This document shows positions 53,954-60,847 of a stretch of DNA of 64,000 nucleotides, one piece after another. Origin of the DNA: Clostridium sp. CF012 (lineage in GTDB: Bacteria; Bacillota; Clostridia; Clostridiales; Clostridiaceae); assembly GCF_018861755.1 (NCBI RefSeq), contig NZ_JAHLEF010000003.1, positions 124,001 through 188,000 on the forward strand, read 5' to 3'. Numbering within the stretch: the stretch's first letter is position 1; each line of letters begins with the position of its first letter. A program made the translations under genes and the position numbers. The notes beneath the pieces were generated by a model. The model did not search any database. It was not told the DNA's origin and worked only from the letters and a program-made list of their open reading frames with translations.

Positions 53954-54700
53954 TTAAAGCATCATCTGTCCGCCATTTATTTGAATAACTTCTCCAACTA
54001 AGTATGAAGACTGAGGTGAAGCTAAGAAGTAAATAATATCTGCAACTTCCTTCGGCTGACCTAACCTTTGAGCTGGTATACTTTTCCTCCATGATTCTAC
54101 AATACCTTTTTCTGTTGCATTATGGAATGCCGTATCAATTGTTCCCGGTGATATGGCATTGACTCTTACATCAAAGGGAATTAACTCTTTTGCTAAAGCT
54201 CTTGTAAATGATAATACCCCTGCTTTAGACACAGCATATGCAGTAGCTCCAGGACCCCCACCATTATATGCCGCTAAAGATGTTATATTAACAATACTGG
54301 AACTAGGTGATTTTTTAAGATATGGAATAGCTTCTCTTGTCCAAAAGAATGTACTCTTTAAATTTAAGTTTAATACCCTATCCCAGAATTCCGTTGTCAT
54401 TTCTTCAACACTGCTTCTACCACCTAATCCGCCTGCATTATTAACCAAAACATCAATTCTACCAAATTTTTGTATAACTTTCTTTACAATTTCATTTATT
54501 ACGATTTCATCAGTTGCATCTCCACAGAAAAATGCTGCGTCTGCTCCTAACTCCTTTAACGTATTTAAAGCATTTTCACCATTTTTCTCGTTATGGTCAT
54601 TAAATGCTATACTGTACCCTTTACTTGCAAATAGTTTTGCTGTTTCAAATCCAATGCCTATTGCGGCACCTGTTATAAGTAATACTTTTTTCTCTGTCAT
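53954..54700 (-). CDS. Short-chain dehydrogenase/reductase (DEH reductase or KduD-like)
   Basis: A 248-residue Rossmann-fold oxidoreductase: cofactor loop TGAAIGIG near residue 10, NNAGG near 86, active-site Ser in NITSLAA near 139 and YAVSK near 153 (Tyr and Lys). In polyuronate pathways SDRs reduce DEH to KDG (alginate) or act as KduD (pectin). No KduI is in the window, which fits the DEH reductase reading. The ATG at 54700 follows TAGGAGG by 6 nt; upstream in-frame codons come from the conserved leader, not from protein. Confidence 0.88.
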   Translation of the reverse strand: MTEKKVLLITGAAIGIGFETAKLFASKGYSIAFNDHNEKNGENALNTLKELGADAAFFCGDATDEIVINEIVKKVIQKFGRIDVLVNNAGGLGGRSSVEEMTTEFWDRVLNLNLKSTFFWTREAIPYLKKSPSSSIVNITSLAAYNGGGPGATAYAVSKAGVLSFTRALAKELIPFDVRVNAISPGTIDTAFHNATEKGIVESWRKSIPAQRLGQPKEVADIIYFLASPQSSYLVGEVIQINGGQMML

Positions 54701-54774
54701 TTTAACCCTCCTAATTTTTTTATATTTTCCATGAGAATGGTCAGAAAATAAAATATTATTTTCCACTTTCATAA

Positions 54775-54800
54775 TTCACATACGTAAATAACATTCACAA
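54775..54800 (-). promoter_or_regulatory. Polyuronate operator-like site C
   Basis: TTCACATA followed by CGTAAATAACATTCACA (54783-54799). Same three-half-site layout as site B but with a degenerate middle. It lies in the SDR leader about 75 nt before the start, about 100 nt from site D. Confidence 0.6.
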
Positions 54801-54872
54801 TAAATCATATAATTATAGATGAAAATTTTAAATAACCTTATAGCAGGAATGCTTTTTTATTCACTAACATAA

Positions 54873-54899
54873 TTTACATATGTGAATTGTATTCACAAT
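54873..54899 (-). promoter_or_regulatory. Polyuronate operator-like site D
   Basis: TTTACATA followed by TGTGAAT-TGT-ATTCACA (54881-54897), 7-bp perfect arms. Immediately downstream of the -10 of the SDR promoter, as site B is for the importer promoter. Confidence 0.8.
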
Positions 54900-54911
54900 C
54901 TCATTAACATA

Positions 54912-54940
54912 ATTATAATATCAACACATTGCTTTGTCAA
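54912..54940 (-). promoter_or_regulatory. Consensus sigma-A promoter of the SDR/eda/kdgK unit
   Basis: Leftward TTGACA (54940-54935), 17-nt spacer, TATAAT (54917-54912). The block from the operator through GTTAGCAGTAATTAC upstream of the -35 is closely similar to the importer promoter region, so one was copied from the other. Confidence 0.88.
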
Positions 54941-54991
54941 GCATGTTAGCAGTAATTACAAAAATATGTTTTTATTGATATGTAGGGGATG

Positions 54992-55028
54992 GTTACAAAA
55001 AATAAACCTACCTTTTTAGGCAGGTTTA
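54992..55028 (-). terminator. Terminator of the IclR regulator gene
   Basis: TAAACCTACC (55003-55012) and GGCAGGTTTA (55019-55028) pair with one mismatch; leftward the stem is followed by TTTTTTG. Confidence 0.85.
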
Positions 55029-55046
55029 CGTTTGCTATAGAAAATA

Positions 55047-55832
55047 TCAAAAATTATAATAAAGTTTATCTTCTTTAAATCCTATTTGTTTAGATATATC
55101 TAACGCAGTTGAATATGTATAAGCTGCAAATTCTTCTATTTTAGGTTTTGTCATTTTTGAATATTGACAGGATACACTAATTGCTGCAATAGCTTTATTC
55201 AAATGATCATATATTGGAGCTCCAATACATAATCCGTCTATTACATCTTCTCTATCATCAATAGCATAGCCCCTATGTCTAGTAATTTTTATATCTTCAA
55301 TTAAATCATTAAACTCAGTAATTGTAAATTTGGTTTTCTTTGTTAGTCCATACCTGTCTACTATTTCCTTGACTGTTTCATCTGAATAAGTTGCTAATAA
55401 AGCCTTTCCGACACTGGAGCAATGCATATAGTTTCTATGTCCAACGTTACAAGTGCTTCTGAAAGTATTAGTTCCTTCTACTTTATTTATGTGAATTACA
55501 TGTCCTTTATCTTCTACATCCATAAAAACTGTTTCCCCTGTAGTTGCTGATAATTTTTCCAGATATTTTATTGTTACATTGTTAAAATTAATTCCTTCTA
55601 AATATTTTGACCCTATCTCAAAACTTCTTATACCCAATTTAAAAGTTTTCAATTCCTCACTATCTACGATGAGTACACCTGTTTCAACTAATGTATATAA
55701 AAGTTCAAAAGCGCTACTTCCTGGGATATCTAACTCCCTACTTACCTGAGCTATAGTCATAGATTTCTTATTATTGGCTATTAGTGATACTATCTCAATA
55801 GCTCTATATGCCGATTTATTTCTTCTGAACAT
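55047..55832 (-). CDS. IclR-family regulator of the polyuronate locus (KdgR-like)
   Basis: A 261-residue regulator. Winged helix-turn-helix at about 8-70 (MTIAQVSRELDIPGSSAFELLYTL), then the IclR effector domain with HCSSVGKALLA near 140, RGYAIDDREDVIDGLCIGAPIYD near 190, and AISVSC. In relatives the effector is a small acid such as KDG. I start at the ATG at 55832, 9 nt after GGAAGG; an ATG at 55841 overlaps the SD. It has its own transcript and terminator and lies at the head of the locus. It is the obvious candidate to bind sites A-D. Confidence 0.9.
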   Translation of the reverse strand: MFRRNKSAYRAIEIVSLIANNKKSMTIAQVSRELDIPGSSAFELLYTLVETGVLIVDSEELKTFKLGIRSFEIGSKYLEGINFNNVTIKYLEKLSATTGETVFMDVEDKGHVIHINKVEGTNTFRSTCNVGHRNYMHCSSVGKALLATYSDETVKEIVDRYGLTKKTKFTITEFNDLIEDIKITRHRGYAIDDREDVIDGLCIGAPIYDHLNKAIAAISVSCQYSKMTKPKIEEFAAYTYSTALDISKQIGFKEDKLYYNF

Positions 55833-56099
55833 AAGTTTCATCCTTCCATACCGTATTATACCTTATTTTAACATATAATTTTAATTTTGCAATATATTTA
55901 ACTTTTCCTTTGACATTTCAATAAAATTTTCAGTAACTTTCCATCATTTAAATTATAATGCCTCATTTTATCTTATTCAACTTTAGACACATCCTCAGTT
56001 GAGTAAGATGATTCATACATTTTTTCTGATAATAGAATTTACTATAAATTCCACCATCATTATTTGGCTATATAAGTAAAATAATGCTAAAAATAATAT
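55833..56099. other. IclR gene promoter region
   Basis: AT-rich, no gene seen. It contains no copy of the TGTGAAT palindrome, so the regulator is probably not controlled through the same sites. Confidence 0.4.
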
Positions 56100-56149
56100 G
56101 AAGGGAATATAAGTAGATTTATTTACACAACTCTACTTATATTCCCTTC
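56100..56149 (-). terminator. Nitroreductase terminator
   Basis: GAAGGGAATATAAGTAGA (56100-56117) and TCTACTTATATTCCCTTC (56132-56149) form an 18-bp perfect stem; leftward it runs into ATATTATTTTT. Confidence 0.8.
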
Positions 56150-56181
56150 AATTGCATTTTAATGGTTAGTTAAAGTATAAA

Positions 56182-56781
56182 TTATTTAAACACCGCAATG
56201 CGATCTTCTAATGGTTGAAACTGTTTTTCATCTGGCTGCGCTGTTGGTTTTCCAAATGGCATTTGTGCAATGAGTGTCCAGTTACTTGGCACATTCCATT
56301 CTTTTTTTACATCTTCCTCAATAAGTCCGTTATAGTGTTGTAGTGATGCACCATACCCCTCAATTTCTAACCCAGTCCATATAACGTATTGGTGCATTCC
56401 ACTTGATTGCTGCGACCAAACCGGGAAATTGTCCGAGTAAAGTGGGAATTGACTCTGAAGAGACTGCGTTACAGCAGCATCTTCAAAGAATAAAACTGTG
56501 CCATATCCATTACGGAATGAATTTATTTTATCCTCAGTATCGCCGAACTTATCAGCAGGAACTATCTTCCTTAAACTTTCTTTTGTAATATCCCATAATT
56601 TATCGTGGTGTTTTTCTAACAATAAAACTACTCTTGCACTTTGAGAATTAAATGGTGATGGTGTATTCTTTACGGCCTGCTGAATAACTTCCTCTATTAC
56701 CTCGTCTGTTGTTACCTTTTCTTTACTAATTCCATAAAATGAACGTCTGTCTGCTACAGCGGTGTAAAAATCTTTTTTCAT
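56182..56781 (-). CDS. Nitroreductase-family protein (Frm2/Hbn1-like)
   Basis: A 199-residue FMN enzyme of the small nitroreductase branch. FMN-binding Arg residues in DRRSFYGIS near residue 12 and SPFNSQSARVVLLL near 42; AQMPFGKPTAQPDE near residue 168 is the family end motif. It would reduce nitro compounds or quinones with NAD(P)H. AGGAGG-like SD before the ATG. Single gene, next to but not overlapping the pirin gene, and without the MarR palindrome. Confidence 0.9.
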   Translation of the reverse strand: MKKDFYTAVADRRSFYGISKEKVTTDEVIEEVIQQAVKNTPSPFNSQSARVVLLLEKHHDKLWDITKESLRKIVPADKFGDTEDKINSFRNGYGTVLFFEDAAVTQSLQSQFPLYSDNFPVWSQQSSGMHQYVIWTGLEIEGYGASLQHYNGLIEEDVKKEWNVPSNWTLIAQMPFGKPTAQPDEKQFQPLEDRIAVFK

Positions 56782-56898
56782 ATTATTATTCCTCCAATTT
56801 TTATTATCTATTTTTTTTATTATTTACAAATATAAATTAATATTCCCTATTTATCTCTATCTAAATCATAAGATAATGCTCTTATGAGTAGTCTAATA

Positions 56899-57603
56899 TT
56901 ACTCTTCTGACTTTCTCATCTCTACAATAATGAAATGTGAAAGTACCTCTGCCTTTATTTTTATATCTTCTTCAATAATTTCCATGGCATCTCTTTGATT
57001 TAGAGTAATTCCATTAATATTTGATCTGCCTTCTATTTGAACTAAATACGCTTGCCTATCTGCTTTAACCCAATAATTCATTTCATTGTTCTCATCTAAT
57101 TCTAATGCAAATATATTCACATCTTGATTAACTTTTATACTTGCGTCGCCTTGATTACTTGATACCATATTGAGCCATTTATTTTTTCTTTCATTCCATT
57201 CAAATTTATATTCACCGTAATTAGGTTTATGTCCACTTTTATCAGGAAGTATCCATATTTGAAAGAATCTTGCTGTCTTTTCTCCTAAATTATGCTCACT
57301 GTGATAAACACCTGTACCTGCGCTCATGTATTGAACATCACCACGTTTTAATGTACCAATATTTCCCATATTATCTCCATGGGTTAATTCTCCTTCAATA
57401 ACATAGGATATAATCTCCATATCTCTATGAGGATGGGTATCAAATCCTGTATGAGGATTAACTAAATCATCATTTATCACCCTTAATACCCCAAATCCCA
57501 TGTTGTTTGGGTTATAATACTGCGCAAATGAAAAATGAAATTTGCTTTTTAACCATCCAAGATCACTCCCTCCCATTTTTTCACTTTCTAATTTCCTTAA
57601 CAT
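56899..57603 (-). CDS. Pirin-family bicupin protein
   Basis: A 234-residue double cupin. Metal ligands of the N-terminal cupin: His in FDTHPHRDMEII (two His) and His/Glu in YHSEHN. FFQIWILPDKSG follows, a conserved pirin phrase. Some bacterial pirins are quercetin dioxygenases; others regulate enzymes. The ATG at 57603 has AAAGGAG 8 nt upstream. A perfect 18-bp palindrome identical to the one in the marR leader sits 55 bp upstream, so the MarR neighbour should control this gene. Confidence 0.9.
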   Translation of the reverse strand: MLRKLESEKMGGSDLGWLKSKFHFSFAQYYNPNNMGFGVLRVINDDLVNPHTGFDTHPHRDMEIISYVIEGELTHGDNMGNIGTLKRGDVQYMSAGTGVYHSEHNLGEKTARFFQIWILPDKSGHKPNYGEYKFEWNERKNKWLNMVSSNQGDASIKVNQDVNIFALELDENNEMNYWVKADRQAYLVQIEGRSNINGITLNQRDAMEIIEEDIKIKAEVLSHFIIVEMRKSEE

Positions 57604-57658
57604 TTTAAACTCTCCTTTCATTAAATAAATTTTTTAATCATTATACAACTAACTAGTT

Positions 57659-57676
57659 TATTACTAATTAGTAATA
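57659..57676. promoter_or_regulatory. MarR operator candidate at the pirin promoter
   Basis: TATTACTAATTAGTAATA, an 18-bp perfect palindrome. It overlaps the expected -35 of a leftward promoter whose TATAAT lies at about 57639-57644. Confidence 0.8.
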
Positions 57677-57703
57677 AATGATTAAAATATATGGTGTATA
57701 TAT

Positions 57704-58150
57704 TTATACACCTGATAATTTTTTAAGTAAACTTATTAAATTTTTCTTTTCTTCTGATGTTAATTTACTAAAGATTTCATTTATATTTTCTAAATGTTTT
57801 GGGAATATATTACTCATGAGGCTTTTTCCTTCTTCAGTAATACTTATCAAATTAACTCGCCTATCTTTTGGATCAGTACATCTCTTAACAAGATTTACCT
57901 TGACTAAATTATCTATAACAACAGTCATATTTCCACCAGTGGAAAGAATTTTATCTATTATTTCACAGACCCTCAAATCTCCTTTATGATATAAAATCTC
58001 AAGTACTGCAAACTGAGAAACTGTTAAACCTCCCGCTTTAATAGTTTTATATTCTGTTTTATGAACATTTTGAGTACATCTACTCAATGCTATTAATGTC
58101 TTTAAATTTAAATCTACTAATTCTCCATAAGTGTTTTTTTCTTTATCCAT
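57704..58150 (-). CDS. MarR-family transcriptional regulator
   Basis: A 148-residue winged-helix regulator: dimerisation helices at both ends, recognition region GDLRVCEIIDKILSTGGNMTVVIDNL near residue 55-80 and wing KRCTDPKDRRVNLISIT. A Cys at about residue 25 and another near 61 could allow redox sensing, as in MarR/OhrR/HypR relatives; this is inference. Its own leader and the pirin promoter carry the same palindrome, so it likely represses both. Confidence 0.92.
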   Translation of the reverse strand: MDKEKNTYGELVDLNLKTLIALSRCTQNVHKTEYKTIKAGGLTVSQFAVLEILYHKGDLRVCEIIDKILSTGGNMTVVIDNLVKVNLVKRCTDPKDRRVNLISITEEGKSLMSNIFPKHLENINEIFSKLTSEEKKNLISLLKKLSGV

Positions 58151-58159
58151 ACCTATAAT

Positions 58160-58179
58160 ATATTACTAATTAGTAATAT
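58160..58179. promoter_or_regulatory. MarR operator candidate at its own promoter
   Basis: ATATTACTAATTAGTAATAT, a 20-bp perfect palindrome containing the same 18 bp found at 57659-57676; it lies 10 bp upstream of the marR start. Confidence 0.85.
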
Positions 58180-58285
58180 CGTCAAGCTTTTTTTTTTAGG
58201 TTATGTATATTTTCATTTATAGGAATTATAATATATTTAGTGATATAATGGATTAAGATTATTTTAACCTTGAGGATGTGAGAAA

Positions 58286-59176
58286 ATGAACTTGCAACAT
58301 CTGCAATCCTTTCATATGACTGCCAAATGTAATAGTATATCAAAAGCTGCTGCACTTCTTCATCTTACTCAACCTGGACTTAGTATGCAACTTAAAAATT
58401 TAGAAAATGAACTCGGTGCAAGCCTTTTAATAAGAAGTAACAAAGGTGTTGAGTTAACAGAAGAAGGAAAAGTTGTCTTTAGTTATGCAGATACAATCTT
58501 AGCTATTGAAGGTAACATAGAAAGGGATATTAAAAGTGTACAGCAAGATATGCCAAAGTTAATTATTGGTTCTTGCAAAAGTCTCGGCGAGTATGCTCTC
58601 CCTTGCAGTATATATATTTTCAAAAAACTTTATAGTGAACTAGATATAAATATGGACGTTGCAAATTCAACTGAGGTTGTAGAAAAGTTATGCAGTCATT
58701 CTATTAATATAGGAATTATTCAAGATCTTCCTAAAGAAAATAGCATAGCTACAAAATATATATCTTCAGATGAGTTGATTTTAGTTGGACAAGCTAGTGA
58801 TAACAAAAGAATAATTACTATGGAAGAATTAAAAAAGCTTCCTCTAATTTTAAGAGAAAAAACTTCAAATGCAAGATATTTAGTAGAGGATGCCCTGCAA
58901 GAAAAGGGGGTTTCTATAGAGGAGTTAAATGTTATTTATTCTCTAAACTCACCGGAAGCTATTAAATCTTCAGTTTCTGCTGGAAAAGGTTTTTCATTTT
59001 TACCTAAGTTAATAGTTAAAAATGAACTAAAAAAAGGTTCTCTTCACCATATTCAAGTGGATGGGATTAAAATAGAATTTAATTACTACATTAGTTTTAG
59101 GAAAAACTATGTGTTTAGCCCTCATGAACAAATGTTTGTGGACTTTCTTCTTTCCAGTAAAAGAGGATTTTGTTAA
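58286..59176 (+). CDS. LysR-family transcriptional regulator
   Basis: A 296-residue LTTR. N-terminal helix-turn-helix (NSISKAAALLHLTQPGLSMQLKNLENELG) and a C-terminal two-lobe effector domain from about 90, with SPEAIKSSVSAGKGFSFLPKLIV near residue 235. TGAGGATGTG precedes the ATG. It runs into the sulfur genes tail to tail. Such CysL/YeiE-like LTTRs often respond to sulfur compounds; control of the adjacent TsuA/TusA genes is plausible but only from position. Confidence 0.9.
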   Translation: MNLQHLQSFHMTAKCNSISKAAALLHLTQPGLSMQLKNLENELGASLLIRSNKGVELTEEGKVVFSYADTILAIEGNIERDIKSVQQDMPKLIIGSCKSLGEYALPCSIYIFKKLYSELDINMDVANSTEVVEKLCSHSINIGIIQDLPKENSIATKYISSDELILVGQASDNKRIITMEELKKLPLILREKTSNARYLVEDALQEKGVSIEELNVIYSLNSPEAIKSSVSAGKGFSFLPKLIVKNELKKGSLHHIQVDGIKIEFNYYISFRKNYVFSPHEQMFVDFLLSSKRGFC

Positions 59177-59201
59177 TAATATAGGAGTACATTAATTTCT
59201 C

Positions 59202-59720
59202 CTATATTATATATTTAGCTAAAATTTTAGTTCCAACTATTGCACCCAAAGTAACGAAGATCCAATAAACCCATGCATGTAGAGAGAAGGATGGAATTCC
59301 ACTAAAAAAGCCTCCAACATTGCATCCGGACGTAAGCCTTGCTCCATAACCCATAATTATCCCCCCTATAAGAGCAAGCACAACCTGTTTCTTATTTTTC
59401 AACCTTTTTATCTTGAACTGTGAGGATAATAGGCTTGCAATTAAAGAACCTACAATTACCCCTATATTTAAAATAGCATATTTATTAATGAATATATTAT
59501 GATTTGAAATTATATCTCCATACTTATAATCAAAAATTCTAAAATATTCCCATTTAAAGGGTTCAAATCCAATCCACTCTAATATTCCAGCACCCCATAG
59601 TAGAAAACCAGTAGTTAGATGCCAGGTAGTTCCACTTATAGCTAATAAAATTACGTTAAACACGCCTAGTAAAATACCTCCAACCCAATAAGGCCAAGGC
59701 TTTTTTAACCATTTAACCAT
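59202..59720 (-). CDS. YeeE/YedE (TsuA-like) permease, C-terminal half as separate gene
   Basis: A 172-residue membrane protein with about five helices. It matches only the second half of TsuA/YeeE: the repeat motif RLTSGCNVGGFFSGI near residue 127 with the conserved Cys, and GGIIMGYGA before it. The complete protein at 60848-62170 has the same order within its C-terminal half (MGYGARLASGCNIGALYS). With the gene at 59982-60671 it probably forms one two-subunit thiosulfate-type channel. Confidence 0.85.
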   Translation of the reverse strand: MVKWLKKPWPYWVGGILLGVFNVILLAISGTTWHLTTGFLLWGAGILEWIGFEPFKWEYFRIFDYKYGDIISNHNIFINKYAILNIGVIVGSLIASLLSSQFKIKRLKNKKQVVLALIGGIIMGYGARLTSGCNVGGFFSGIPSFSLHAWVYWIFVTLGAIVGTKILAKYII

Positions 59721-59743
59721 CGGTTCAACCCTCCCGCATTATA

Positions 59744-59968
59744 TCAGGTTTTTTGAATGTAAATTTCCCATTCTCCATTTTCTGTTTCCAACACTCTTAT
59801 TGGGTAATTATTCTGATCTCCCCATTCTTCTACCATAACTCCAATACAACTTTGATCGGAATGTAAAACTAAGATATCTCCTGAATTCATTGTTCTTAAT
59901 TCCTTTATTGCCTTAAGTATCGGAATGGGACACGCTTCATATAAGCAATCAATATCTCTTACTTCCAT
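59744..59968 (-). CDS. TusA/SirA-like sulfurtransferase (TsuB-like)
   Basis: A 74-residue cytosolic protein with the TusA motif CPxP (EACPIPILKAIKEL, active Cys at residue 13). TusA-like proteins take up sulfane sulfur as a Cys persulfide. In characterised YeeE/YeeD systems the TusA-like partner (TsuB) is needed for thiosulfate uptake. AAGGAG is 6 nt before the ATG. Here it is encoded between the two halves of the permease, with gaps of 13 and 23 bp, so the three are one operon. Confidence 0.92.
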   Translation of the reverse strand: MEVRDIDCLYEACPIPILKAIKELRTMNSGDILVLHSDQSCIGVMVEEWGDQNNYPIRVLETENGEWEIYIQKT

Positions 59969-59981
59969 AAAATCTCCTTCA

Positions 59982-60671
59982 TCACTTATTCTTTAATCCC
60001 TTATTTTCATACAAAGTTGATATCTTATATAAAACTATTAAAACAATCATTTGAATTACAATAACGATTTTTATATCAATATATTCTGGAAAATAAACCA
60101 CCTTTGTATTGCTAATAATTTTTTCATACCAAAAGGGGTAATTCTTAGCCCCTAGAGTACTTCCAATTAAAAATCCTAACAAAACAACCCAATGAAGAGC
60201 ATGTCCTTCTCCAATTCTCATAAGAACCCCTGATGCACACCCACCAGCAATAACCATTCCAACACCAAACATAAATGCTCCTATTATAATGTGAGGTCCT
60301 ACTGAAGTTATAGACCCTGGAATTAGGCCGTAGTCTATAGAATTATGTTTAAGATAGGTATATTGAATTACTCCAAAACCTATAGTACTTATCATCAAAG
60401 CTAATAGTAACCCCCTAAAAAGCTTTGTATTTCCTAAAAAAAATGGATCTCTCAGTGCTGCTGAAAAACAAAACCTGGAATACCGTAGTGCAATACCAAT
60501 TCCAATCCCTACAGTCCAATAGACGATATAATTTTGATTATTTTTCCAAAGAAATACACAGACAATTGACGCAACCATAAAAATACCAATTGCATAAGGA
60601 ATCTGATTTTTTTGCTTTTTTATTGTTTCCTGTCGCTTCTGTATTAATAAATCCATATCATTAGACAACAT
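59982..60671 (-). CDS. YeeE/YedE (TsuA-like) permease, N-terminal half as separate gene
   Basis: A 229-residue membrane protein with about six helices. It corresponds to the N-terminal half of TsuA/YeeE: RYSRFCFSAALRD near residue 62 and the Cys motif GGCASGVLMRIGEG near residue 143. An N-terminal basic segment (LLIQKRQETIKKQKNQ) faces the cytosol. AAGGATGATGA precedes the ATG. First gene of the N-half/TusA/C-half operon. Confidence 0.85.
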   Translation of the reverse strand: MLSNDMDLLIQKRQETIKKQKNQIPYAIGIFMVASIVCVFLWKNNQNYIVYWTVGIGIGIALRYSRFCFSAALRDPFFLGNTKLFRGLLLALMISTIGFGVIQYTYLKHNSIDYGLIPGSITSVGPHIIIGAFMFGVGMVIAGGCASGVLMRIGEGHALHWVVLLGFLIGSTLGAKNYPFWYEKIISNTKVVYFPEYIDIKIVIVIQMIVLIVLYKISTLYENKGLKNK

Positions 60672-60778
60672 TCATCATCCTTCTAGTTTTTTTTGTTTTA
60701 TTTGTTTTATTATATAGTATACTACTTATTAATTCAATACACGCCCCCTACCGTACTGGCCGTTACTTAAACTGACGT

Positions 60779-60820
60779 AATAAAATGCTGCGGAGTCTAA
60801 AGACTTCACAGCATTTTATT
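60779..60820 (-). terminator. Terminator between the two TsuA-type systems
   Basis: AATAAAATGCTG (60779-60790) and CAGCATTTTATT (60809-60820) form a 12-bp stem with a further inner pairing AGTC/GACT. It ends the full-length permease gene at 60848. Confidence 0.8.
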
Positions 60821-60847
60821 CTTTACATATGTCAAATTTAGTCAAAT

